Shown one piece after another: positions 51,494 to 59,469 of a stretch of DNA of 64,000 bases. The DNA comes from QWHO01 sp039809865 (lineage in GTDB: Bacteria > Vulcanimicrobiota > Xenobia > Xenobiales > QWHO01): contig JBDHVW010000012.1 of assembly GCA_039809865.1 (NCBI GenBank), forward strand, positions 66,943-130,942, written 5' to 3'. The stretch's first letter is position 1, and every line of letters begins with the position of its first letter. The position numbers were made by a program, and so were the translations under genes. The notes beneath the pieces were generated by a model, which was not told where the DNA came from, did no database searches, and saw nothing but the letters and a program-made list of their open reading frames with translations.

Positions 51494-51711
51494 TGGAAGC
51501 AGCAGTCACCGCCGTCCAGGAAACCGTCCAGGAGACGCTGGTCATCACCGCCATCGACACGGTCACGACGGTCAACGCCCTGGTCATCATGTTCCCGCGC
51601 GCCGTCTTCGAGCGCCAGGGCCACGAGGTGCGCATCACCGCCACCAGAGAAGAGCTGGAGCGCATCCACGCGCTGCTGCAGCAGCTCGAAGCCGCGACTC
51701 AGGACTGGTAG
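51493..51711 (+). CDS. Small hypothetical protein
   Basis: A 72-residue protein from ATG 51493, sharing one base with the stop of the YiiX-like gene. It has a helical, mildly hydrophobic middle (TVNALVIMFPRAVF) and a C-terminal helix (REELERIHALLQQLEA). It lacks a signal peptide. The tight overlap supports translation together with the YiiX-like protein, for which it may be a partner or inhibitor. It ends 13 bases inside the convergent gatA gene. No family recognised. Confidence 0.5.
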   Translation: MEAAVTAVQETVQETLVITAIDTVTTVNALVIMFPRAVFERQGHEVRITATREELERIHALLQQLEAATQDW

Positions 51712-53144
51712 CTCGGCTCGGGGTGGCGCTGGTGGAAGTCGGTGGCGGTCTGGAAGGCGTGGCCGCAGCTCAGGAGGCGAGGCTCATCGAAGGCGCGGCC
51801 GATGATCTGGAGGCCCGTGGGAAGCCCGCCTACCGGCGCCGAGGGCACCACCAGGCCGGGTAAGCCGGCCAGGTTGAGGGCCACCGTGTAGATGTCGGAG
51901 AGATACATCTCGAGCGGATCGGACGACTTCTCGCCAATCTTGAACGCCGTCGAGGGCGTGGTGGGCATCAGGATGAGGTCGCACTGCTCGAAGGCGGCCG
52001 CAAAGTCGCGGCTCAACACGGTGCGGACCTTCTGGGCCTTCAGGTAGTAAGCGTCGTAGTAGCCCGCGGACAGCACATACGTGCCGATCATGATGCGGCG
52101 CTTGACCTCGGCGCCGAATCCGCGGGCGCGCGTGCGCTTGAACATCGTCAGCACGTCGGGCGCGTCGGCGGCACGAAAGCCATAGCGGGTGCCGTCATAG
52201 CGCGCCAGGTTGCTGGACGCCTCGGCCGGAGCCACGATGTAATAGGCCGCCAGCGCGCCACTGAGGTTGGGAAGCTGCACGTCCACCAGGGTGGCGCCCA
52301 GGCCGACCAGCACCTGACAGGCCTCCTCGAAGACGCGCGCCATGTCGGGCGCCAGGTCGCTCAGAAACGAACGCGGCACGCCCAGCTTCAGGCCCCTCAC
52401 GTCAGCCTGGAGACCCGAGACGTAAGGCGCATCGGACGAGGTCGTGTCGCGCGGGTCGAGTCCGGCCAGCACGTCCAGCGCCAGGGCGCAATCTTGCGCC
52501 GACCGGGCCAGCGGCCCGATCTGGTCGAGCGAGGAAGCAAACGCAACCAGGCCGTAGCGCGAGACGCGCCCGTAGGTCGGCTTGAGGCCGGTCACGCCGC
52601 ACAGCGCGGCCGGCTGACGGATCGAGCCGCCCGTGTCGGAGCCCAGCGCCAGCGGCGCCATCCGGGCTGCCACGGCGGCCGCCGAGCCGCCGCTGGAGCC
52701 GCCCGGCACCCGGGAGGGATCCCACGGATTGCGGGTCACCTGGTAGGCCGAATTCTCGGTGGAGGACCCCATCGCAAACTCGTCCAGGTTGGTCTTGCCC
52801 AGTAACACCGCGCCCTGGGCCCGCAGCCGGGCCACCGCGGTGGCCTCGTAGGGCGGCACGAAGTTCTCCAGGATGCGCGAGCCGCAGGTCGTCTTCTGCC
52901 CGACCGTGCACATGTTGTCCTTGATGGCGACGGGCAGCCCCGCCAGCCTTCCGGTGACCTGACCGGCGTCGACGCGCCGCGCCTGCTCGCGGGCAAAGTC
53001 GGGGAACACGCTGAGAAACGCCCCCAGCTCTTTGTCCAGGGCTTCGATTCGGCCCAGGAAGTGGTCGGTGACCTCGAGCGCGCTCACTTGCCGAGCCGCG
53101 ATGCTGTCGACCAGCTCGCTGGCGGAGAGGTCCTCGATCCTCAT
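51699..53144 (-). CDS. gatA: Aspartyl/glutamyl-tRNA amidotransferase subunit A
   Basis: A 481-residue amidase-signature protein. GatA supplies ammonia from glutamine to convert Glu-tRNA(Gln) or Asp-tRNA(Asn) into the amidated form, with GatB and GatC. The catalytic Ser-cisSer-Lys set is visible: K in VAIKDNM, and serines in GGSSGGSAAAV and GSDTGGSIRQPAALCG. TYGRVSRYGLVAFASSLDQIGP and LRIMIGTYVLSAGYYDAYYLKA-type segments are characteristic. The start ATG 53144 overlaps gatC's stop as ATGA. gatB is not next to it, so the operon is split. Confidence 0.97.
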   Translation of the reverse strand: MRIEDLSASELVDSIAARQVSALEVTDHFLGRIEALDKELGAFLSVFPDFAREQARRVDAGQVTGRLAGLPVAIKDNMCTVGQKTTCGSRILENFVPPYEATAVARLRAQGAVLLGKTNLDEFAMGSSTENSAYQVTRNPWDPSRVPGGSSGGSAAAVAARMAPLALGSDTGGSIRQPAALCGVTGLKPTYGRVSRYGLVAFASSLDQIGPLARSAQDCALALDVLAGLDPRDTTSSDAPYVSGLQADVRGLKLGVPRSFLSDLAPDMARVFEEACQVLVGLGATLVDVQLPNLSGALAAYYIVAPAEASSNLARYDGTRYGFRAADAPDVLTMFKRTRARGFGAEVKRRIMIGTYVLSAGYYDAYYLKAQKVRTVLSRDFAAAFEQCDLILMPTTPSTAFKIGEKSSDPLEMYLSDIYTVALNLAGLPGLVVPSAPVGGLPTGLQIIGRAFDEPRLLSCGHAFQTATDFHQRHPEPSYQS

Positions 53145-53437
53145 GTGTCTCCTAAAATCTGGGGAATGCGGAACTGGTCGTTCTCTTGCAGGGGAGCGTT
53201 CTGCAGCACGCGTTCGACGCCCAGCGGGATGTGGGCCTGGTCCTCGCGCAGCACGTCCGCCCGCCCGAAAACGGACAGCAGCGGCTCCACTCCTTCCGTG
53301 TCGATGGCCGAAAGCTGCTCGACGTAGGTCAAGATCTCGCCCAGCTGCCGGGAAAAGGCCTCACGCTCGGCCGGAGTGATCTCGAGACGGGCCAGGTGGG
53401 CGACGTGGTCGACCTCCTGCGGTGTGAGCTCCTTCAC
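53141..53437 (-). CDS. gatC: Aspartyl/glutamyl-tRNA amidotransferase subunit C
   Basis: A 98-residue protein from GTG 53437, chosen over ATG 53452 because it makes a GTGA overlap with the upstream stop and gives the usual length. The sequence is typical GatC: LTPQEVDHVAHLARLEITPAE, ILTYVEQLSAIDTEGVEPL and LREDQ. GatC wraps around GatA and stabilises the GatA-GatB complex. It is followed by gatA with an ATGA overlap. The upstream hypothetical gene and pilT paralogue 3 lie in the same direction, so this translation gene may be read through from a motility operon. Confidence 0.93.
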   Translation of the reverse strand: MKELTPQEVDHVAHLARLEITPAEREAFSRQLGEILTYVEQLSAIDTEGVEPLLSVFGRADVLREDQAHIPLGVERVLQNAPLQENDQFRIPQILGDT

Positions 53438-54108
53438 GAATACTCGCCCCATTCGTCGGCCCAGGTTTCCTTCTCGAGCTTGAGCTGATCGTGGCCGGGC
53501 AGTTGCGGCAGCTTGTGGTGCAGTTGCTGGAGCTCCAGCTCGTAGTCGTAAATGGCCGGATACTTGCGCACCTGATCGCGGCGCCGATTGAAGAAATGCA
53601 CCAGCGACTCGTCGAACTTCGAGTTCACGGCATGACGCGCGAGGCGCGTGGCCAGGCGAAAGAAGTTCTGAAAGCTGACGAAGGACATGTCGCCGCCGAG
53701 GAAGGCCTTATAGTTGACCGTGGCCGAGTCCATGCGGAGCGGCCGATCATGGTTCTTGGCGAAAACGTCCAGGAGATAGACCTCGCGGACCTGGCGCATC
53801 TTGCGCTCCTCATTGTCGCTGGCCTTGCCGGTCAGCTTGCCGAACATCTGGCGCATGGCTCCTTTGGGGCCGCTGACGTCGGTGGGAGTCTCCTCGATCA
53901 GACCCAGCGCCATCAGCTCGACCTGATCCCAGGGAATCTCCAGCGGCTCGCCCTCGGCGCTCTCCACGGTGAGACAGGCGTCGGTCACCTTGCCCGACTT
54001 GACGCGCCGGGGAAGGGGCGTGGAGCGATTGTGCTGGGGGGCCCGATGGAGGTCGTGAACCTCGTGCTCGATGATATCGGGCTCGAAGCCCTGCACCTCT
54101 TCCGACAT
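53434..54108 (-). CDS. Conserved-looking hypothetical protein between pilT and gatC
   Basis: A 224-residue soluble protein from ATG 54108. An early strand, RVKSGKVTDACLTVESAEGEPLEIPWDQVELMALGLIEE, resembles a small regulatory or PilZ-like beta module, followed by a basic linker (GAMRQMFGKLTGKASDNEERKMRQ) and a helical C-terminal region (VSFQNFFRLATRLARHAV, RKYPAIYDYELELQQLHH). There is no signal peptide. It lies 12 bases after the pilT stop and overlaps gatC by four bases, so it is in one transcript with both. A PilZ or c-di-GMP role is not supported by an RxxxR motif. Function unknown. Confidence 0.7.
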   Translation of the reverse strand: MSEEVQGFEPDIIEHEVHDLHRAPQHNRSTPLPRRVKSGKVTDACLTVESAEGEPLEIPWDQVELMALGLIEETPTDVSGPKGAMRQMFGKLTGKASDNEERKMRQVREVYLLDVFAKNHDRPLRMDSATVNYKAFLGGDMSFVSFQNFFRLATRLARHAVNSKFDESLVHFFNRRRDQVRKYPAIYDYELELQQLHHKLPQLPGHDQLKLEKETWADEWGEYS

Positions 54109-54120
54109 GATGTCGCCCCC

Positions 54121-55260
54121 TTACGTCGGTTTCTCTTCGTAGCGCGCGTCGCCCGAGCCCGTAATGGTGGTTGGAAGCTGCTTGAGCTTCAGGCGCATGT
54201 CGTTGGAATTGTCCGAGTAGCGCATGGCGTCTTCGGCGCTGATGCGGCCGGCTTTGAACAGCTCGAGCAGCGACAGGTCGAAGCTCTGCATTCCCTCGGG
54301 ATGGAACGAGTCCAGCTCACGCTTCATCTGGCGCAGCTGGCCGTCGCGCAAGAGCTCGGCCATACGGGCGTTGCCGATCATGATCTCGACCGCGGGCACG
54401 CGGTGGCCATCCAGCGACGGCACCAGGCGCTGGGCCACGATACCGCGGATGTTCAGCGACAGCTGCTGGAGCACGGGCGACTGCATCTCCTCGGGGAAGA
54501 ACTGAAGCACGCGCTCCACGGTCTGGGAAGCGTTGTTGGCGTGCAGGGTGGAGAGCACGAGGTGGCCGGTCTCGGCGAAGTATACCGCCGATTTCACCGA
54601 CTCGGGGTCGCGCATCTCACCCACGAGCAGCACGTCGGGCGCCTGACGGAGCGCGCTCTCCAGCGCCTGGGTGAAGGAGCCCGTATCCGTGCCGACCTCG
54701 CGCTGGCTGACGATGCAGGCCTCCTCGTCGTAGTGCACGTACTCGACCGGGTCCTCGATGGTGATGATGTGGCCGGGAGCGTGCTCCTTGCGGTACTTGA
54801 TCATCGAGGCCAGGGTGGTCGACTTGCCCGAGCCGGTCGGTCCCGTCACCAGAACCAGGCCGCGCTTCTGCATCGCCAGGTTCTTGAGCACCTCGGGCAG
54901 GCCCAGGTCCTCGAAGCTGAGGATGTTCTCTTGCACGCGCCGCAGCACCATCGCCACGCTGCCCTGCTGACGGTAGGCGTTGACGCGGAAACGGCCGATC
55001 TTCTCGAGGAAGTAGACGAAGTTGGCGTCGTTGCCCTCGATCTCGAATTTCTCTTTCTGGTGCTGGGGCATGATGGTGTAGGCCATATGCTCGGTCATCA
55101 TCGGCGTGAGAGGCTCGGTCTCGATCGGGACGACCACGCCCTCGATGCGCAGCATCGGGGTTTTTCCCGCCTTGATATAGACGTCGGACGCCCCCTCGCG
55201 CTCAGCGACCGTCAAAACCTGGTCGAGGAGTCCGTGGAGGCTTTCGATCTCGAGATTCAT
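54121..55260 (-). CDS. Type IV pilus retraction ATPase PilT paralogue 3
   Basis: A 379-residue protein from ATG 55260. It has GASDVYIKAGKTPMLRIEG at the N-terminus, Walker A GPTGSGKST, Asp box IITIEDPVEYVH, Walker B VLLVGEMRDPES, and His box GHLVLSTLHANNASQ, with AIRSALRQAPD-type flanking. The C-terminal region (AMRYSDNSNDMRLKLKQL) is as in canonical PilT/PilU proteins. It probably powers pilus retraction and twitching. It lies in the opposite direction to the other two PilT genes, about 4 kb away. The start of an operon with the hypothetical gene and gatCA is likely. Confidence 0.93.
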   Translation of the reverse strand: MNLEIESLHGLLDQVLTVAEREGASDVYIKAGKTPMLRIEGVVVPIETEPLTPMMTEHMAYTIMPQHQKEKFEIEGNDANFVYFLEKIGRFRVNAYRQQGSVAMVLRRVQENILSFEDLGLPEVLKNLAMQKRGLVLVTGPTGSGKSTTLASMIKYRKEHAPGHIITIEDPVEYVHYDEEACIVSQREVGTDTGSFTQALESALRQAPDVLLVGEMRDPESVKSAVYFAETGHLVLSTLHANNASQTVERVLQFFPEEMQSPVLQQLSLNIRGIVAQRLVPSLDGHRVPAVEIMIGNARMAELLRDGQLRQMKRELDSFHPEGMQSFDLSLLELFKAGRISAEDAMRYSDNSNDMRLKLKQLPTTITGSGDARYEEKPT

Positions 55261-55275
55261 TGGGTGCTCCCTCTC

Positions 55276-55896
55276 TTAACGCTGAACCGGGCCTGCCCCG
55301 GCGTTGAACGGAATTTCCCTACCTTTTAGCAAGCGGTCGATATTTTCCTTGTGCCGGTAGAAGGCAAATATGGCCGACAGGATGCCAAAGATGATGTACA
55401 CAGGTGGATCGTGGTAGACGAACATCAAAATCGGCGCCGTGGCTGAAGCGGCCAGGGAGGCGACCGAACTGTAGTGAGTCAGGGCTAACAATCCGATCCA
55501 GAGCAACAAAGACAGGAAGGCTACTTTGGGCGTGAGCGCCAGCAGGACCCCGAAACCGGTGGCGATGCCCTTGCCACCCTTGAACTTGAGGAAGGGCGAG
55601 TAATTGTGGCCGGCGATGGCAGCAAAGCCATAAACCACCTTGACCACGGGTAGGGTGAAGCCGGGTAGCAGCGCAAAATAGGCCAGGAAGACGGCGATCA
55701 GCCCTTTGAGGGCGTCCAATCCCAGCACCGTGAGGCCGCCTTTGATGCCCAGCGCCCGATAGGCGTTCATCGCGCCCGGGTTGCCCGAGCCGACCTTGCG
55801 CAGGTCGACCTTCTTCATGCGCTGCGCCACGATGACCCCGGATGGGATCGCTCCCAGCAAGAAGCAGACCAGAACCAAGAACAGAGCCCAGAACAA
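55276..55896 (-). CDS. plsY: Glycerol-3-phosphate acyltransferase PlsY
   Basis: A 206-residue membrane enzyme from TTG 55896, with AGGAG six bases upstream (inside the end of der). PlsY moves an acyl group from acyl-phosphate to glycerol-3-phosphate to begin phospholipid synthesis. The family motifs are present: GAIPSG, KVGSGNPGAMNAYR (most homologues have GATN in place of GAMN), GHNYSPFLKFKGGKGIATG, and HKENIDRLLKG. Six to seven membrane helices are visible. It is followed at a short gap by the pilT gene and preceded by der, a common order in Gram-positive-side bacteria. Confidence 0.95.
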   Translation of the reverse strand: MFWALFLVLVCFLLGAIPSGVIVAQRMKKVDLRKVGSGNPGAMNAYRALGIKGGLTVLGLDALKGLIAVFLAYFALLPGFTLPVVKVVYGFAAIAGHNYSPFLKFKGGKGIATGFGVLLALTPKVAFLSLLLWIGLLALTHYSSVASLAASATAPILMFVYHDPPVYIIFGILSAIFAFYRHKENIDRLLKGREIPFNAGAGPVQR

Positions 55897-55899
55897 CGT

Positions 55900-57240
55900 T
55901 TATCTCCTCGATATGAAGCGCATCTCGATGGGCGTGCCCACCAGCCCGAAGGCGTCGCGCAACTGGTTCTCCAGGTAGCGTCGGTACGAGAAGTGGACCA
56001 GTTTGCCCGAGTTGCACTTGAATGCGAAGGTGGGGGGCTTGATTCCTCTCTGACTGACGTAGAGTACCTTCAACTGCTTTCCCTTATAGCTCGGCGGGGG
56101 GCGAAGAGCCATCACCTCTTGCACCACGCGGTTCAGAGTCGGGGTGTCGACGCGCCGGGCGCGCTCGGCCGCCACGTCCAGCGCCGCGGGCAGGATATCG
56201 TCGGTGTTGAAGCCCGTCAGGGCGGAGACGTAGATCACAGGCGAATAGGAGATGTGGTCGAGCTCTCCGACAATTTGCTGGCTGAACTTCTTCTGGCGCT
56301 CCAGAATGGCGCCGGGCTTCATGCCCTCGGTCAATTTGTCCCACTTGTTGACCACGATGACCGAGGCTACGCCCTCCTTCCGGACATAGCCGGCCACGCG
56401 CTTGTCCTGAGCCACCACGCCATCCTCGGCGTCGATCACCAGCAGCGCCACGTCCGAGCGCTTCATGGCTTTCAGGGCGCGGACCGTGCTGAAGTACTCG
56501 ACTTCTTCCTCGACCAGGGCCTTCCGTCGGATCCCGGCCGTGTCCACCAGCCGAAGATGATGTCCTTCGTACTCGAGCACCGTGTCGATGGAGTCGCGGG
56601 TGGTGCCGGCCTCGTCGTGCACAAGGGAGCGGTCCTCATTGACCAGGCGGTTCAAGAGCGAGGATTTGCCCACATTGGGACGGCCCAGCAACACCAGGCG
56701 CGTCTCGTCGGGAGCCTCCTCGGGCTCGAACTCGCCCAGCAGCTCGACGATATGATCGAGCAGGTCGCCAGAATGGGTCCCGTGATTGGCGCTGACGGGC
56801 CACGGGTCGCCCAGGCCCATCTCGTAGAACTGGTAGCTCTCGTCCACCACCTTCTGGTTCTCGGCCTTATTCACCACCAGCAGCACGGGACGCTTGGAGC
56901 GGCGCAGGATATCGGCCACCTCGCTGTCCAGCGGATGAACGCCGGTCTGACCGTCCACCACCAGCATGATCAGGGCCGCCTCGTCCAGCGCCTGGCGGGC
57001 CTGTGACATCACGCGGTTGCGAAGGTCGTCCGGGTCGTGCGGGTCGATACCGCCTGTGTCCACCAGGGTGAACGTCTTACCGTTCCAGGTGCAGGGCACG
57101 TAGAGGCGATCGCGCGTCACACCGGGCTCGTCGGCGACGATGGCGGCGCGGCGTCCGGAGAGGCGATTGAAGAGGGAGGACTTGCCCACGTTGGGGCGGC
57201 CCACGATGGCCACCACGGGGCCGACTACGGGGTTCGACAT
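55900..57240 (-). CDS. der: Ribosome biogenesis GTPase Der (EngA)
   Basis: A 446-residue protein with two tandem GTPase domains. P-loops are GRPNVGKSSLFNR (near residue 14) and GRPNVGKSSLLNR (near residue 186). G3 motifs are DTGG and DTAG, and G4 motifs are NKAE and NKWD. The KH-like C-terminal domain (KQLKVLYVSQRGIKPPTFAF) follows. Der helps mature the 50S subunit. Length and order are as expected. Only three bases separate its stop from the plsY start. Confidence 0.97.
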   Translation of the reverse strand: MSNPVVGPVVAIVGRPNVGKSSLFNRLSGRRAAIVADEPGVTRDRLYVPCTWNGKTFTLVDTGGIDPHDPDDLRNRVMSQARQALDEAALIMLVVDGQTGVHPLDSEVADILRRSKRPVLLVVNKAENQKVVDESYQFYEMGLGDPWPVSANHGTHSGDLLDHIVELLGEFEPEEAPDETRLVLLGRPNVGKSSLLNRLVNEDRSLVHDEAGTTRDSIDTVLEYEGHHLRLVDTAGIRRKALVEEEVEYFSTVRALKAMKRSDVALLVIDAEDGVVAQDKRVAGYVRKEGVASVIVVNKWDKLTEGMKPGAILERQKKFSQQIVGELDHISYSPVIYVSALTGFNTDDILPAALDVAAERARRVDTPTLNRVVQEVMALRPPPSYKGKQLKVLYVSQRGIKPPTFAFKCNSGKLVHFSYRRYLENQLRDAFGLVGTPIEMRFISRR

Positions 57241-58739
57241 GACTGACCTTTGAATGCTCCTGTCGTCGCTGATGAGCGTTCGACCGCTCCTGTCGTCGCT
57301 GTTTTCTTGGCTACGTGCTCCGGAAAGTCGATGATCTCGATCGGCATCGGGGGATCCTGAGGGGTCAGCTCTTCCCAGGCAACCCTTCCAAACAAGTTGT
57401 CGAGCCAGTCGGGACAGTAGGTTCCGCCCACCACGAACGGCACCTTGAAATGGTCCGCCAGGGCCTGCATCGGAACGTCGTCCAGAAAGAGCTCGCGCGC
57501 CTCGCTGCGACCGGGATTGAACACGGCCGCGTCCTTCAGCGCCGCGCTGGGGATGAGCACCCGGGTATCCGGCTGCTGCAGGAAGCCGCGGTGCGCTTCA
57601 AGCGTCTTCAAGATATCCCTGCCCGCCAACAGGCCTGCGCACTTCACGCTGTGGCCGAAAAAGTCGTTGGGAACGGCGACCAGCTCGATTCTGACGTTGG
57701 TGCGCCGGTGGATCTCCTCGATGAGCGGGGGGAAGATCTTGAGGCCGTACTCCCCGGTCACCATGAGCCAGTTCAACGGCCGGGGAAGCGGCTTGAGATA
57801 GCGCTTGCGGCGGCCGAAGTCCATCAGGAAACGCCGCACCAGACCCACCCCGTTCTCGATCTGGGGGAAATCGAGATAGTGTGAGGCGGGCGGCTGGGGC
57901 AGATCGGCGATGAGATACATCTCGTCCGCCAGGTAGCAGATGGGATGGTCGTACTTCGCCAGATTCTCTTTTTGAAAGCGACCGACTTGCTCGATCAGAC
58001 CGGGCACCATCTCTTTCGTGACCAGCCGCAGGTGCGGAAGATGGGACCGAAACCGCGTCAGGCCGACCGGCACCACGCTGACGGTCTCGACGCCAGGGTA
58101 CAGCGCCGACAGCTCGCGCAGGGACTTGTCCAGGATCTCGCCGTCATTGAGTCCGGGACAGAGCACGATCTGCGTGTGCACCTGGATACCCCAGTCGTTC
58201 AGCTGCTTCAGCGTCCCGATGATGTCCATCTTGGACCGCACGGTGTTGCCCAGCAGGTTGTCACGCACCTCGGGGTCGGTGGCGTGCACGCTGACATACA
58301 GCGGGCTCACGCGCTGGCGCTCGATGCGATCCCACTCTTCCTGGCTCAGGTTGGTGAGGGTGACGAAGTTGCCGTGCAGCGCCGACAGGCGGAAGTCGTC
58401 GTCGCGATAATAGAGCGACGGTCGCATGAACTTGGGCATCTGGTCCATGAAGCAGAACACGCACTTGTTCCGGCACGTCTTGACGCGGTCGAAGAGCGTA
58501 TCGGTGAAGTCGAGCCCGAGTGGCTCGTCTTCGGACTTGTCCAGCACCGACTCGAAGATCTCGTCGCCCCGTTTGACGCGCAGGGCGATCTGACCCCAAG
58601 CGGCCTGGTCCAGCACGTCCATCAAATCCAGAGGACGCTTGCCGTTGATCGTCAGCAGCTCGTCGCCGGGCTGCAGGCCGGCGGCCGCCGCCGGGCCGTC
58701 GGGGTCGACCGCGGTAACGACCGCGCCTTTGGGGCCCAT
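57225..58739 (-). CDS. PDZ/radical-SAM protein (DUF512)
   Basis: A 504-residue protein from ATG 58739. Residues 1-60 form a PDZ-like domain (VVTAVDPDGPAAAAGLQPGDELLTINGK). A radical-SAM-type cluster CRNKCVFCF follows (Cx3Cx2C, near residue 89), then conserved DUF512 segments (SLYYRDDDFRLSALHGNFVTLTN, QVHTQIVLCPGLNDGEIL, YLADEMYL). The family commonly lies next to der and has no assigned reaction. A short C-terminal tail after VAKKTA carries a 30-base direct repeat (57256 and 57286) that encodes the ATTGA motif twice. The stop overlaps der by 16 bases. Confidence 0.9.
   Translation of the reverse strand: MGPKGAVVTAVDPDGPAAAAGLQPGDELLTINGKRPLDLMDVLDQAAWGQIALRVKRGDEIFESVLDKSEDEPLGLDFTDTLFDRVKTCRNKCVFCFMDQMPKFMRPSLYYRDDDFRLSALHGNFVTLTNLSQEEWDRIERQRVSPLYVSVHATDPEVRDNLLGNTVRSKMDIIGTLKQLNDWGIQVHTQIVLCPGLNDGEILDKSLRELSALYPGVETVSVVPVGLTRFRSHLPHLRLVTKEMVPGLIEQVGRFQKENLAKYDHPICYLADEMYLIADLPQPPASHYLDFPQIENGVGLVRRFLMDFGRRKRYLKPLPRPLNWLMVTGEYGLKIFPPLIEEIHRRTNVRIELVAVPNDFFGHSVKCAGLLAGRDILKTLEAHRGFLQQPDTRVLIPSAALKDAAVFNPGRSEARELFLDDVPMQALADHFKVPFVVGGTYCPDWLDNLFGRVAWEELTPQDPPMPIEIIDFPEHVAKKTATTGAVERSSATTGAFKGQSCRTP
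57256..57301 (-). repeat. 30-base direct repeat in the C-terminal tail of DUF512
   Basis: GCTCCTGTCGTCGCTG occurs at 57256-57271 and 57286-57301, a period of 30 bases, or ten codons in frame. It encodes two copies of the tail ending (S)ATTGA. This is likely a recent in-frame tandem duplication in a tail outside the conserved domain. Confidence 0.7.
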
Positions 58740-58740
58740 C

Positions 58741-59403
58741 TCAGACCTTCGTGCCCGCGAGTTGAACGATCTCGTCCACCACTTGCTGCGGGGTCAGGTC
58801 GGTGGAGTCGATCTCGACGGCTCCCGGAGCTTTCACCAGCGGCGAATCCTCGCGGGTCGTATCCACGTGGTCGCGATCGACCAGGTCTTTCTCGAGCGAC
58901 TCGAGCGGCTCCACGCCGTTCAGCTCTTTGAAGCGGCGAACGGCGCGCTCGTGGGGAGAGGCAGTCAGGTAGATCTTAACCTGGGCGTCGGGCAGCACCA
59001 CGGTGCCGATGTCGCGGCCGGCCATCACCACGCCCCCTGCGGCCGCCAGCTCCTTTTGCATGCGCACCAGCTCGCGCCGGACGGCCGGAATCTGGGCCAC
59101 GAACGCCACCCGCCGGCTCACCTCGGCCGTATGCAGGTGGGCCGAGATATCGGGACCGTCGCCAAGATGCATCCGATAGCCCACCGGGGCCACCGGATCG
59201 GGCACCAATCGCATCTTGATCCGCGCCGCCAGAGCCGCAATCTCAGCCTCGGTGGTCAACCCTTCGAGCTGCGCCTGGTAGGTCACGGCGCGATACATCG
59301 CCCCGGTCTCCAGATAGACCAACCCGAGCTCTGCCGCCACAAGCCGCGCCACCGTGGTCTTGCCACTCGCGGCCACCCCATCGATTGCGATATTTATCCT
59401 CAT
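58741..59403 (-). CDS. cmk: Cytidylate kinase
   Basis: A 220-residue enzyme that phosphorylates CMP and dCMP. The P-loop is IDGVAASGKTTVARL near residue 7 (most relatives have GPAGSGKG here), followed by YLETGAMYRAV, AGRDIGTVVLPDAQVKIYLTAS, and the RRFKEL and DSTDL motifs. ATG 59403 was chosen over the upstream in-frame region, which runs into an intergenic GTCGACTGT repeat. One base separates its stop from the DUF512 start. The cmk-DUF512-der-plsY line is typical of Terrabacteria-side genomes. Confidence 0.96.
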   Translation of the reverse strand: MRINIAIDGVAASGKTTVARLVAAELGLVYLETGAMYRAVTYQAQLEGLTTEAEIAALAARIKMRLVPDPVAPVGYRMHLGDGPDISAHLHTAEVSRRVAFVAQIPAVRRELVRMQKELAAAGGVVMAGRDIGTVVLPDAQVKIYLTASPHERAVRRFKELNGVEPLESLEKDLVDRDHVDTTREDSPLVKAPGAVEIDSTDLTPQQVVDEIVQLAGTKV

Positions 59404-59428
59404 CCTGCTCACGCGCGGCGCCAACTCC

Positions 59429-59458
59429 ACTGTCGACTGTGAACTGTCGACTGTCGAC
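59429..59458 (+). repeat. ACTGTCGACTGT microrepeat
   Basis: A short run ACTGTCGACTGTGAACTGTCGACTGTCGAC-type (unit about ten bases, ACTGTCGACT) lies between cmk and the M16 gene. A similar run in the same orientation is at 62374-62404. Nothing else is seen in this 66-base gap. Confidence 0.6.
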
Positions 59459-59469
59459 CTCAATAAATC

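Noticed and set aside
53434..54108. PilZ c-di-GMP receptor next to pilT
   Set aside because: A beta-like segment is present but the RxxxR and D/NxSxxG binding motifs are absent.
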